Part shown: positions 33,185-40,671 of the stretch, one piece after another
Layout: each line of letters starts with the position of its first letter
Position numbering within the stretch: position 1 is the first letter of the stretch
Assembly: GCF_002531725.1 (NCBI RefSeq)
Contig: NZ_NWSQ01000036.1
Span: forward strand, 1 to 53,175
Source: Rhizobium sp. L43
GTDB lineage: Bacteria; Pseudomonadota; Alphaproteobacteria; Rhizobiales; Rhizobiaceae
Direction: 5' to 3'
DNA: 53,175 nt
Notes under the pieces: model-generated
What the model saw: the letters and a program-made list of their open reading frames with translations, nothing else
What the model was told of the DNA's origin: nothing
Databases searched by the model: none
Position numbers and translations under genes: made by a program

Positions 33185-33937
33185 TTATTCCAGGCGGCGC
33201 GCTTCCAGCGGCGCGTCCTGCTTAAACCCCTCGAAATAGCGACCGCCATGCGAGGCAAGCTCCCGATCGGCCAAAGCCAGAAATCGGGCGCCGTCACCCG
33301 CCGTTGCCAGCCTGAACGCTACGTCGAATTCGGCTGCCAGTTGTGCGTCGAGCTTCCGCATAAGACGGGGAGCCCACTTCCCCCGGCCGGTCCATGCGCC
33401 GCGCCCGAGCAGAATGAGATCGGCGAGCTTTTGATAGAGTAGCGCAGCGATCGCCGCGACCTCTTCGGGCGGGCGCGTTCCACGCAGATCGTCGACGAGA
33501 TCGGTCACCTGATAGCGCAGCATGTCATAGTTTTCGCCGGCAAGCGGCTTCGGGCCCGCCGCCAGCATGCCGGCCACATTCGCCTGGATGAGGCGCGCTC
33601 GCTCGATATCCGGCCCCAATATGCTGCCCGTCGCGACCATATTGCCCATGATGGGATAGCCGCTATCCGCGTCCTGATGGATATAATGCGCCAGCGTCTG
33701 CGGATCATGGACGAAGGCCTCGACGGGAAACCCGTCCTCCGTGAACGATTCCCGCCAGGCTCTTTCCAGCGTCGGGAATACGACGACCAGATCGATATCC
33801 GAAAAGGCGGTTCCTTCACCGCGTATGAGGGAACCGGTCACAAAAACGAAAGCGGCGCCGGCAAAGCGGCTGGCGACACAGCGACGGCCAGCGGCAAGCG
33901 CCCGCTCGGCGAGCATATGTTTTTGGATATCGTCCAC
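33185..33937 (-). CDS. Nucleotidyltransferase-domain protein
   Basis: 250 residues. GTG start at 33937 with GAGGA eight bases before it. FVTGSLIRGEGTAFSDIDLVVVF at about 33-55 is the NTP-transferase signature (GS...DxD). A helical C-terminal domain follows, with a kanamycin-nucleotidyltransferase-like layout. The polymerase-beta fold attaches AMP or another NMP to small molecules or proteins; the target is unknown. Followed by a GNAT gene; preceded by a terminator-like hairpin at 33973-34000 on the same strand. Confidence 0.85.
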   Translation of the reverse strand: MDDIQKHMLAERALAAGRRCVASRFAGAAFVFVTGSLIRGEGTAFSDIDLVVVFPTLERAWRESFTEDGFPVEAFVHDPQTLAHYIHQDADSGYPIMGNMVATGSILGPDIERARLIQANVAGMLAAGPKPLAGENYDMLRYQVTDLVDDLRGTRPPEEVAAIAALLYQKLADLILLGRGAWTGRGKWAPRLMRKLDAQLAAEFDVAFRLATAGDGARFLALADRELASHGGRYFEGFKQDAPLEARRLE

Positions 33938-33972
33938 GATCTCGTCCTCGAATGCGGGACACGGGCGGCAAC

Positions 33973-34068
33973 AAAAAACCCGCTCGTCTCCGGCGGGTTG
34001 GTCTTAACAGCGATGAACGGAATTCAGTTCACGCGTCTACCACCCACCGCGGCGCGGTGGTCGTAGAC
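33973..34068 (-). ncRNA. Candidate small RNA or structured leader
   Basis: Read on the minus strand, 34068-34036 forms a long hairpin (GTCTAC...ACCACCGC-GCC-GCGGTGG...GTAGAC). After a 35-base linker, AACCCGC-CGGAGACGA-GCGGG is followed by TTTTTT, a textbook terminator (34000-33973). No gene lies upstream on this strand, so the terminator must serve a small RNA or act as an attenuator for the nucleotidyltransferase gene that starts 36 bases further on. No family recognised; promoter not clear. Confidence 0.5.
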
Positions 34069-34220
34069 ATTGTCGAAACTGCAAAAATCCTGCTCATATC
34101 AAACGTTAACCTGCGACCGTGACACCGTCAAGGACCGAAGCCGGACACCGGGGACGCTTCCCCGGCATGCCGTTTTGCGTCTAAGATGAACGCCAGACTC
34201 GAAAACAGGAAGAACCGCCC

Positions 34221-34916
34221 ATGCCCCATCCCGCCACCGTCATTCCGCGTCCCGCACCGGTTCTGCTGCCGGTCGAAGGCAGCGCCGAGCGTTTTCCGGT
34301 GCGTCGCGTCTATTGCGTCGGGCGCAACTATGCCGACCATGCGATCGAGATGGGGCATGATCCCAGCCGCGAGCCGCCCTTCTTCTTCCAGAAGAATGCC
34401 GACAACCTGCTGCCGGCAGGCAACGCCTTTCCCTATCCGCCGCTGTCATCAGACGTGCATTACGAAGTCGAATGTGTGCTGGCGCTGAAATCCGGCGGTG
34501 CGAACATTCCGGCCGCCGACGCGCTCGACTGCATTTACGGTTATGCCGTCGGCATCGATTTCACCCGTCGTGACTTGCAGGGCGAGGCCAAGAAGCTCGG
34601 CCGTCCCTGGGAAGTCGGCAAGGCATTCGAACATTCCGCCCCCGTGTCGCCAATCGTTCCGGCAAGCAGCCTCGGCCACCCCGCGCAGGCAAGGATCTGG
34701 CTGGAACAGAACGGCAAACGCGTTCAGGACGGCGATCTCAACCAGATGATCTGGAAGGTGCCGGAGATCATCGCCGAACTATCGAAGCTTTTCACCCTGG
34801 CGCCAGGCGATATCATCATGACCGGCACGCCCGCCGGTGTCGGGGCGGTTGCCAGGGGCGATCGCATCAATTGCGGCATCGACGGCATCCCCACCCTGTC
34901 GGTCGAGGTCGTCTGA
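34221..34916 (+). CDS. Fumarylacetoacetate hydrolase family protein
   Basis: 231 residues; AGGAAGA upstream of the ATG at 34221. RVYCVGRNYADHAIEMGHDP opens the FAH fold; metal ligands are expected at Glu of HYEVECVLAL and at the Asp in GYAVGIDFTRRDLQ; KAFEHSAPVSPI and ELSKLFTLAPGDIIMTGTPAGVGAV complete the signature. Such enzymes hydrolyse or decarboxylate acylpyruvate-type compounds. It is followed 10 bases later by the gamma-carbonic-anhydrase-like gene, an evident operon. Confidence 0.93.
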   Translation: MPHPATVIPRPAPVLLPVEGSAERFPVRRVYCVGRNYADHAIEMGHDPSREPPFFFQKNADNLLPAGNAFPYPPLSSDVHYEVECVLALKSGGANIPAADALDCIYGYAVGIDFTRRDLQGEAKKLGRPWEVGKAFEHSAPVSPIVPASSLGHPAQARIWLEQNGKRVQDGDLNQMIWKVPEIIAELSKLFTLAPGDIIMTGTPAGVGAVARGDRINCGIDGIPTLSVEVV

Positions 34917-34926
34917 GGAGAGAGCC

Positions 34927-35457
34927 ATGCCCGTCTATGCGCTCGGCGGATCGACGCCGAAACTGCCCGCCGCCGGCCTCTATTGGATCGCGTCGGATGC
35001 CAACATTATCGGCCAGATCGAGCTCGGCGAGAATGTCGGCATCTGGTTCGGCGCCGTGCTGCGCGGCGACAACGAGAAGATCACAATCGGCGAAGGCACC
35101 AACGTCCAGGAAGGCGTGATGGCCCATACCGACATGGGCTTCCCGCTGACAACGGGCAAAGGCTGCACCATCGGCCACCACGCCATCCTTCACGGCTGCA
35201 CGCTGGGCGACAATGTGCTGATCGGCATGGGCGCTACCATCCTCAACGGCGCGAAAATCGGCAACAACTGCCTCGTCGGCGCCAATGCGCTGGTCACCGA
35301 AGGCAAGGAATTCCCCGATAATTCCCTGATCGTCGGAACGCCCGCCCGCGTCGTGCGCATGCTCGACGAGGCGGCAGTCGGAGCCATCCGCCGCTCGGCG
35401 GAAAACTACGTCGCCAACTGGCAACGCTTCGCCCGCGATCTCAAACAGATCGGATGA
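34927..35457 (+). CDS. Gamma carbonic anhydrase family protein (PaaY/YrdA-like)
   Basis: 176 residues. GAGGAGAG lies just before the ATG at 34927; the overlapping earlier frame is not used. Left-handed beta-helix hexapeptide repeats (VGIWFGAVLRGDNEKITIG, TNVQEGVMAHTD, CTIGHHAILHGCTLGDNVLIGMGATILNGAKIG). His in AHTD and GHHAILHG are the expected metal ligands. May hydrate carbon dioxide or hydrolyse a thioester. Co-transcribed with the FAH-family gene. Confidence 0.93.
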   Translation: MPVYALGGSTPKLPAAGLYWIASDANIIGQIELGENVGIWFGAVLRGDNEKITIGEGTNVQEGVMAHTDMGFPLTTGKGCTIGHHAILHGCTLGDNVLIGMGATILNGAKIGNNCLVGANALVTEGKEFPDNSLIVGTPARVVRMLDEAAVGAIRRSAENYVANWQRFARDLKQIG

Positions 35458-35483
35458 TGCTGTCATTCGGCGGGTGGCCAGTC

Positions 35484-35661
35484 CCGTCCTTCGAGGCCCC
35501 TGCGGGGCGTACAAGGATGAGGCTGGAGTGAGGGCAGCGGATGACAGTCGCGAACGCCTCAGCTTGCCAGACACACAGCGCATCCATCAGCCCCCAGCCG
35601 CACGGCACTCCGATTGGCCCTCATCCTGAGGCGCATAGGCCAAAGGCCGGAGCCTCGAAGG
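35484..35661. repeat. Two copies of the CTTCGAGGC palindromic repeat
   Basis: CCCGTCCTTCGAGGCCCCTG...ACAAGGATGAGGC at 35484-35530 and CCCTCATCCTGAGGCGCAT...AGCCTCGAAGG at 35618-35661, in opposite orientation. They fill most of the 234-base gap between the carbonic-anhydrase-like gene and the convergent methyltransferase gene. Same family as 20061-20192. Confidence 0.65.
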
Positions 35662-35691
35662 CGGGGGCGGGTGGCGAAGCCCCCTCTCCAC

Positions 35692-36399
35692 TCACCAGAC
35701 TCCCGGAATCCAGCGCCAGCGCACACGCGCCATATAGTCCGCATAGCCTTCGAGGCCCTTGCGCAGTTCGGCTTCCTCGCCGAGTGTGCGGCCGAACAGG
35801 ACGACGACAAGCAGGCCGACGGGGATCAGCGCGTAGAGCGATCCAAGCGACAGCGCCATGCCGGCGCTGAGCACGATGGCGGTTGCGTATCCGGGATGGC
35901 GGATTACGGCGTAGGGTCCGGTGTCGATCACCTTGTGGTCGCGGTCGGTCTGAATGCGCACCGTCGGCTCGAAATGCCGGTTGACCGATTGCGCCCAGGT
36001 CAGGCCGAGATAACCTGATGTCATCAGGAGATAACCGATGAGGACGACCCAACCGGGCTGCGGTGCCCAGTGGAAACGCCCGTCGTCGAATGCGCCGACC
36101 GGAAGAATGGCGGCAAAGAGAATGATCGTCAGCGTCGCCACCACGGCGTCCCAGGGTTTCGTACCCTTCTGGTATCGGCTGCGCGCCGCAAAAAGCTCCG
36201 GATTCGTCCGCCAGATCCAGATGACTGCGACAACAGTCAGCACAAGGAACAGGCCGAGAAAAATCCAGCCGCGCGGCCAGTCGAGCGTGCCGGCTGGCCA
36301 GAACAACGCGGCAAACATGACCGCAATGGTGATGGCGAGCGATCCGAGCGATGGTGCCGCGGCGAATGCGTGACCGAGCCGAGTGTCTCGCTGCGTCAT
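35692..36399 (-). CDS. Isoprenylcysteine carboxyl methyltransferase (ICMT)-like membrane protein
   Basis: 235 residues. ATG at 36399 follows GGAG at seven bases; upstream ATGs at 36417 and 36459 are less likely. About six membrane helices, then a C-terminal SAM-binding core: SVNRHFEPTVRIQTDRDHKVIDTGPYAVIRHPGYA, followed by GEEAELRKGLEGYADYMARVRWRWIPGVW. This is the PEMT/ICMT fold, which methylates lipids or prenyl-Cys. In bacteria the substrate is usually unknown. Stands alone. Confidence 0.88.
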   Translation of the reverse strand: MTQRDTRLGHAFAAAPSLGSLAITIAVMFAALFWPAGTLDWPRGWIFLGLFLVLTVVAVIWIWRTNPELFAARSRYQKGTKPWDAVVATLTIILFAAILPVGAFDDGRFHWAPQPGWVVLIGYLLMTSGYLGLTWAQSVNRHFEPTVRIQTDRDHKVIDTGPYAVIRHPGYATAIVLSAGMALSLGSLYALIPVGLLVVVLFGRTLGEEAELRKGLEGYADYMARVRWRWIPGVW

Positions 36400-36486
36400 G
36401 ATCGCGCTCCGTTCCATTACAGCGCTACGCGTCTTTAGACGCACAGAAGGACGCTGCACCTGGCGGATTTCATCGAAAAAACCGCC

Positions 36487-36888
36487 CTACTCGGCGGCTT
36501 CGAGAAACTGGCTGTTTCGTGAGGAAGCGGCAAGCGCCTGAACCCTGGCTTCGGCCTTGGCGATCAGCTGATAGAATTCGTCCTGCGCTTCGACATCCAG
36601 CTGGATGACGGCATTGACGTCGTCGGGCGTATCGCAAACGCAGGCGACCGCCGAAATCGGACAGATGCCGCCGGGATAACGTTTGCCGGTGCCTGTATAG
36701 GCGCGGCGGCCCCAACGCTCGGAATAGACCGTCTCTTCCCGCTGGAGATGCAGGATCGTTCCCTTGCAAGCGGTCACGATAGCTGCCTTGCCGTAAGCGA
36801 ACCAATGATAGTTCAGCTTCCGGAGAATATATTTGCCGGTGATATCTTCGCCAGCCAGCTCGGCAGGGTTTTCAATCATTCTGATCAT
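36487..36888 (-). CDS. Hypothetical protein (133 aa)
   Basis: ATG at 36888 has GAGGAAG five bases before it; the frame continues to 37029 without support. The protein is soluble, with a conserved-looking core (GKYILRKLNYHWFAYGKAAIVTACKGTILHLQ), a short segment with two Cys (GICPISAVACVCDTP), and an acidic helix at the C-terminus. No family recognised. The upstream gap holds a dyad, ACACTT-AGTCACA-AAGTGT (36965-36982). Confidence 0.65.
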   Translation of the reverse strand: MIRMIENPAELAGEDITGKYILRKLNYHWFAYGKAAIVTACKGTILHLQREETVYSERWGRRAYTGTGKRYPGGICPISAVACVCDTPDDVNAVIQLDVEAQDEFYQLIAKAEARVQALAASSRNSQFLEAAE

Positions 36889-37057
36889 GACGGCTTCCTC
36901 AACGTCTAAACAATATCCGTCATGTCGTCGCCCGCAGCAAGTCGAAAAACGCAGCTTTTGGAGACACTTAGTCACAAAGTGTTTCCGATTCTTACACCAA
37001 ACACTCGCCGAGCCACCCGTCGAGCACACAATTCTTCGTCGAATTTACCGCAACCTG

Positions 37058-37456
37058 CTACCGATCGTGACGAAGCTGGACTTCGATCGCCGCCTTGTCG
37101 ATGACCGACCAGACCTCGACGATCTTGCCGCCGCGAAATTCGTAGATGACGTTCTCAGTGAAGGAAATCTGCCTGCCGTTCAACTCGAGGCCGAGGAACT
37201 TTCCCTTCGGCGTGCAATCGAAGCCCAACCGGCAAGCCACGTAAGGCGGGTCGGCGATCAGCATCAGCACCTTGAAATAAAGGTCTGGAATGTCATCGAA
37301 GTCCCGCTCGAGCAAGGCGACGTAACCCGACAGCCCGAGCCGCCGGCTGTTATGAACAGCATCGTCGCCGACGAACTGCCCGAGATTGGACCAGTCCTGC
37401 CTGTTCAGGCAGGCGATGTAGCCGCGATATATCTCCGCGAGTTCGGTTTTCGTCAC
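37058..37456 (-). CDS. SnoaL-like/NTF2-fold protein
   Basis: 132 residues. GTG start at 37456 with AGGA seven bases before it; an earlier start would overlap the next gene. AEIYRGYIACLNRQDWSNLGQFVGDDAVHN and IVEVWSVIDKAAIEVQL are typical of SnoaL-type ester cyclase relatives. The NTF2 fold provides a cavity for a small ligand. Catalytic Asp/His cannot be assigned with certainty. It follows the transglutaminase-like gene by 88 bases on the same strand. Confidence 0.85.
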   Translation of the reverse strand: MTKTELAEIYRGYIACLNRQDWSNLGQFVGDDAVHNSRRLGLSGYVALLERDFDDIPDLYFKVLMLIADPPYVACRLGFDCTPKGKFLGLELNGRQISFTENVIYEFRGGKIVEVWSVIDKAAIEVQLRHDR

Positions 37457-37544
37457 ACGATCGTCCTGGCTAGGGCTCTCAGGCAAAGATAGCGCCGGGA
37501 TCTGCACTTGCCAGCGGCGAGCGCGCCGCCTCGATAGTTTCACT

Positions 37545-38120
37545 TCAGGAGAACTCACCTGCGCGGGGACCAGCAAGCGTCACGCGCCAACCCGTTCGCG
37601 ATTGGAAATCCTGGGTGGCCAGAAATGTATAGCCGGTCATGCGCCAGGGCTTCACGCCGCCGGTCAGATTATCGAGCACATAATCGCCGCGGTCCGTCCG
37701 GGCAACGAGAACGACGTGGTTTTGATCATGCGGTCCGATGACCACGGAAAGCGCCAACCTGTTCGATGGATAACCAGCCTCGATCAGGTCCTTCATCTTC
37801 TGGAGGGCGTAGTCCTCGCAGTCGCCACGGCCGGCAACCGGCAGAGACCAGACATCCCCGTTTCCGGAAGACGAGCGATCTTCTGCCGAAACGATACGTC
37901 CGTTTACGGCATGATTGACCTTTTGAAGCAGCGCAATCGCAGCCTGCTCGTCCAACTGTTGCACCGCCACCCTGCCGCACAGCCACTTGTACTTGGCGCA
38001 GGCCCCGGCGAATCCCACCGGCGCTCCGATGCTTCGCGTCACAGGCAGAGACGATCCGGCAACTGCTTGAAAATGCGGAATAATCACCAAAAAGGCAGCA
38101 AGAGAAAGGAGACGCTTCAT
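37545..38120 (-). CDS. Periplasmic transglutaminase-like cysteine peptidase (BTLCP)
   Basis: 191 residues. GAGGGAA lies before the ATG at 38120. Signal peptide KRLLSLAAFLVIIPHFQAVA. Catalytic triad Cys in GRGDCEDYALQK, His in DQNHVVLVART, Asp in YVLDNLTGG. The family (DUF920, LapG-like) includes proteases that cleave surface adhesins under c-di-GMP control, but no LapD/LapA partner is near, so that role is not claimed. Confidence 0.92.
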   Translation of the reverse strand: MKRLLSLAAFLVIIPHFQAVAGSSLPVTRSIGAPVGFAGACAKYKWLCGRVAVQQLDEQAAIALLQKVNHAVNGRIVSAEDRSSSGNGDVWSLPVAGRGDCEDYALQKMKDLIEAGYPSNRLALSVVIGPHDQNHVVLVARTDRGDYVLDNLTGGVKPWRMTGYTFLATQDFQSRTGWRVTLAGPRAGEFS

Positions 38121-38156
38121 AGCCGATTCCCTCTGTTCGTAACGAGAGAATAACAC

Positions 38157-38310
38157 AGTCAGTATAAAATTTATTAAAATTTTATACTTGAGAATTTAAC
38201 TGTATTAGATGATTGAAACAGATTAACCATTCTTTGTTCTTCGTATTAATTCATCGTTAGTATAAATGATCTCCCAATTAACATTCGGTTAACCTTGGGA
38301 GATGAGTGAA
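38157..38310. promoter_or_regulatory. AT-rich divergent promoter region with a palindrome
   Basis: AGTATAAAATTT-ATT-AAAATTTTATACT at 38161-38188 is a near-perfect dyad in a strongly AT-rich gap between the leftward peptidase gene and the rightward repeat-protein gene. It may be an operator or a nucleoid-protein site. Confidence 0.45.
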
Positions 38311-39237
38311 ATGATCAGCAGAGCATCGAAATTCGGCCTTGCCGTTGCTTCCCTTCTGGCAAGCAGCAGTCTGGCAACGGCCGCCCCGACGGTCGTTAAC
38401 TGCAACACCGCGGTTCGCGGCACACTCGAATACAGGCTGTGCATGCCGACCAGAGCAATTCAGGCCGATAGCAAGTTCAGCCCGAACGACAGCGATCACG
38501 GCAGCCAAGGTATTGGCGGCGGCAAGAAGACATCCAACACCGGCTCGGTCGCCAGCAATGGGAATGATGGCGATGACGGTGATGGCAAGAGCGGTGGCAG
38601 CGGCGAAGGCGTTGATCAAGGCGACGACACCGGTGGAGATCAAGGCGACGACACTGGTGGAAAAGATCAAGACCCCGGCAAGGATGGCCACCACGGAAAA
38701 GATGACCACGGCGGCAAGGATCGCGATGATCACGGCGGCGGCAAGGGCGGAAAAGACCGCGACCACGGCAAGGATGGCAAGGGCCACCACGGAAAGGACG
38801 ATCACGGCGGTAAGGACCGCGATGATCACGGCGGCGGCAAGGGTGGAAAAGACCGCGACCATGGCAAGGATGGCAAGGGCCACCACGGAAAGGACGATCA
38901 CGGCGGCAAGGGTGGCAAGGACAAGGGTGACAACGGCGGTCCCGGCAAGAGCGACAACGACGGTCAGGGCAAGAACGACAACGGCGGCCAGGGCAAGGGC
39001 GACGACGGCGGTCCCGGCAAGAGCGACAATGGCGGCCAGGGCAAGGGCGACGACGGCGGTCCCGGCAAGAGCGACAATGGCGGCCAGGGCAAGAGCGACA
39101 ACGACGGCCAGGGCAAGGGCGACAATGGCGGCCAGGGCAAGAGCGACAACGACGGCCAGGGCAAGAGCGACAACGACGGCCAGGGCAAGGGCAAGGGCGA
39201 CAATGGCGGCCAGGGCAAGGGCGACAACAAGGGCTGA
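38311..39237 (+). CDS. Secreted Gly/Lys/Asp tandem-repeat protein
   Basis: 308 residues from the ATG at 38311, with GGGAG nine bases upstream (ATG at 38302 is possible). A signal peptide (SKFGLAVASLLASSSLATA) is followed by a short ordered part with two Cys (VVNCNTAVRGTLEYRLCMP). From about residue 90 the chain is repeats of Gly, Asp, Lys and His. First come two copies of a 31-residue unit built from HHGKDDHGGKDRDDHGG. Then come about a dozen 8-residue units of the kind DNGGQGKS or DDGGPGKS. The sequence has balanced charge and is likely disordered. No family known; an extracellular matrix, cation-binding or surface role is possible. A terminator follows at 39281. Confidence 0.8.
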   Translation: MISRASKFGLAVASLLASSSLATAAPTVVNCNTAVRGTLEYRLCMPTRAIQADSKFSPNDSDHGSQGIGGGKKTSNTGSVASNGNDGDDGDGKSGGSGEGVDQGDDTGGDQGDDTGGKDQDPGKDGHHGKDDHGGKDRDDHGGGKGGKDRDHGKDGKGHHGKDDHGGKDRDDHGGGKGGKDRDHGKDGKGHHGKDDHGGKGGKDKGDNGGPGKSDNDGQGKNDNGGQGKGDDGGPGKSDNGGQGKGDDGGPGKSDNGGQGKSDNDGQGKGDNGGQGKSDNDGQGKSDNDGQGKGKGDNGGQGKGDNKG

Positions 39238-39280
39238 CCTAATGCCGGCCGGGATTAAACTCGACCAGCGAAAGATTGCA

Positions 39281-39312
39281 AAAGATGAGGCCGGTTTCCG
39301 GCCTCATCTTTT
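39281..39312 (+). terminator. Rho-independent terminator of the repeat protein
   Basis: GATGAGGCCGG-TTT-CCGGCCTCATC followed by TTTT, 44 bases after the stop at 39237. Confidence 0.85.
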
Positions 39313-39369
39313 GTCACGTTGAGTTGCCGTCGGCTCCACCGCTTTCAGGAAGATAATTTTTGCATGCAT

Positions 39370-39432
39370 GGAATCCATTCACCGCGCGGACGCCGGTGAA
39401 TGGTTTCCTGCGACAAGCGCAGCAATGAGGGA
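39370..39432. repeat. RIME-like palindromic repeat, partial copy
   Basis: GGAATCCATTCACCGCGC...GTTTCCTGCGACAAGCGCAGCAATGAGGGA repeats the right half of the elements at 4298-4433 and 44346-44486 with several differences. Confidence 0.6.
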
Positions 39433-39463
39433 GGTGAAGCGACCTCATTCCGGCCCGCGCGTC

Positions 39464-39862
39464 TTACGCCGCACAGGCCTCGCACAGACCGCGGATCTCG
39501 ATCGTCGTCTTTTCGGGCTTGAACTTCTGCGCGCGCACCCAGGCCATCAGGCGGTGGTCGACTTCATGATCGTGGAACTCCATCACCTGGCCGCAGCTTT
39601 CGCAGATGGCGAAGGCGACGATGCCGTGGCTGTGGCAGTCGTCGCCAGGATGGGCGCAGGCGACGAAGGAATTGATGCTTTCCAGTCGGTGCACGACGCC
39701 GTATTCGAGCAGCTTTTCCAGCGCCCGGTAGACCTGCAGCGGCGCGCGGAAACCATGGTCGCGCAGCTTGTCGAGGATGGTGTAGGCGCTGAGCGGGCCT
39801 TCGGCCTTTTCGAGCACGTCGAAAACCAGCGACTGGTTCTTGGTGAGCTGCGGTGTCGTCAT
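39464..39862 (-). CDS. zur: Zinc uptake regulator, Fur family
   Basis: 132 residues. Winged helix at about 10-65 (FDVLEKAEGPLSAYTILDKLRDHGFRAPLQVYRALEKLLEYGVVHRL). Structural zinc is held by CESC (about 86-89) and by CEAC at the C-terminus; regulatory ligands include His/Asp in CAHPGDDCHSHG. The ATG overlaps the znuB stop in ATGA. Position within a znu locus and zinc-box-like sites at 41641-41676 and 42810-42824 support Zur over Fur. It represses uptake genes when zinc is sufficient. Confidence 0.93.
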   Translation of the reverse strand: MTTPQLTKNQSLVFDVLEKAEGPLSAYTILDKLRDHGFRAPLQVYRALEKLLEYGVVHRLESINSFVACAHPGDDCHSHGIVAFAICESCGQVMEFHDHEVDHRLMAWVRAQKFKPEKTTIEIRGLCEACAA

Positions 39863-40671
39863 GAGCCTTGTCCTTGCATGACCGCGCGGTGGCGCCGGGG
39901 AAGCAGGCTGAGAATGAAGAGGATCAGCGCCGCGACCACGATCGAGGGACCGGAGGGCGTGTCGTAGGTGAGCGAGCCGAACAGCCCGCCGACGACGGCG
40001 GCCGCCCCGATCAGCGAGGCGAGCACCGCCATGATCTCCGGCGTCGACGAAAAGCGACGTGCCGCGGCTGCCGGGATGATCAGCAGCGAGGTGATGAGCA
40101 TGATGCCGACGATCTTCATAGCGATGGCGATGACGACGGCCATCAAAAGCATGAAGAACAGTCGCGCCCGCTCAGGTCTAAGCCCCTCGGCTTCGGCAAG
40201 CTCGGCATTGACGGTGGCCGCCAGGAGCGGCCGCCACAGCCAGGCCATCGCCGCGAGCACGAAGAGCCCTCCGCCCCAGATCAGCGTAATGTCGGTCGTC
40301 GAGACGGCAAGGATATCGCCGAACAGGAAGGCGATGAGATCGATCCGCACCCAGCTCATGAAGGCGACCATGACGAGACCGATCGCCAGTGTCGCGTGCG
40401 AGAGGATGCCGAGCAGCGCATCGGCCGACAGCGCCTGGCGCTTCTGCAGGAAAAGCAGCAGCACCGATACCAGGGCGGCGACGGCGAAGACGGCAAGCGT
40501 CAGGTTCAGCTCGAAGAGCAGCGACAGTGCGACGCCCAGCAGCGCCGAATGGGCGATCGTATCGCCGAAATAGGCCATGCGCCGCCAGATGATGAAGCAG
40601 CCGAGCGGCCCCGTCGTCAGCGCCAGCCCGACACCGGCAAGGATGGCGCGCACGAAGAAATCGTCAAGCAT
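39859..40671 (-). CDS. znuB: Zinc ABC transporter permease
   Basis: 270 residues from the ATG at 40671, which has GGGAG six bases before it; the much longer frame upstream runs through znuC and is spurious. About eight membrane helices, beginning DDFFVRAILAGVGLALTTGPLGCFIIWRRMAYFGDTIAHSALLG, the classic ABC-3 start. Overlaps znuC by 8 bases and zur by 4, so the three are translationally coupled. Confidence 0.95.
   Translation of the reverse strand: MLDDFFVRAILAGVGLALTTGPLGCFIIWRRMAYFGDTIAHSALLGVALSLLFELNLTLAVFAVAALVSVLLLFLQKRQALSADALLGILSHATLAIGLVMVAFMSWVRIDLIAFLFGDILAVSTTDITLIWGGGLFVLAAMAWLWRPLLAATVNAELAEAEGLRPERARLFFMLLMAVVIAIAMKIVGIMLITSLLIIPAAAARRFSSTPEIMAVLASLIGAAAVVGGLFGSLTYDTPSGPSIVVAALILFILSLLPRRHRAVMQGQGS

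Noticed and set aside
37545..38120. LapG-type adhesin protease linked to the c-di-GMP enzyme at 274-3054
   Set aside because: The peptidase has the catalytic triad, but LapD and a large adhesin are absent and the loci are 34 kb apart.
38339..39322. Alternate plus-strand frame of the tandem-repeat gene (Ala/Thr/Arg repeats), and possible CRISPR array
   Set aside because: The frame lacks a signal peptide and ribosome binding site. The DNA repeats are contiguous codon-phase units without unique spacers, so they are not CRISPR.
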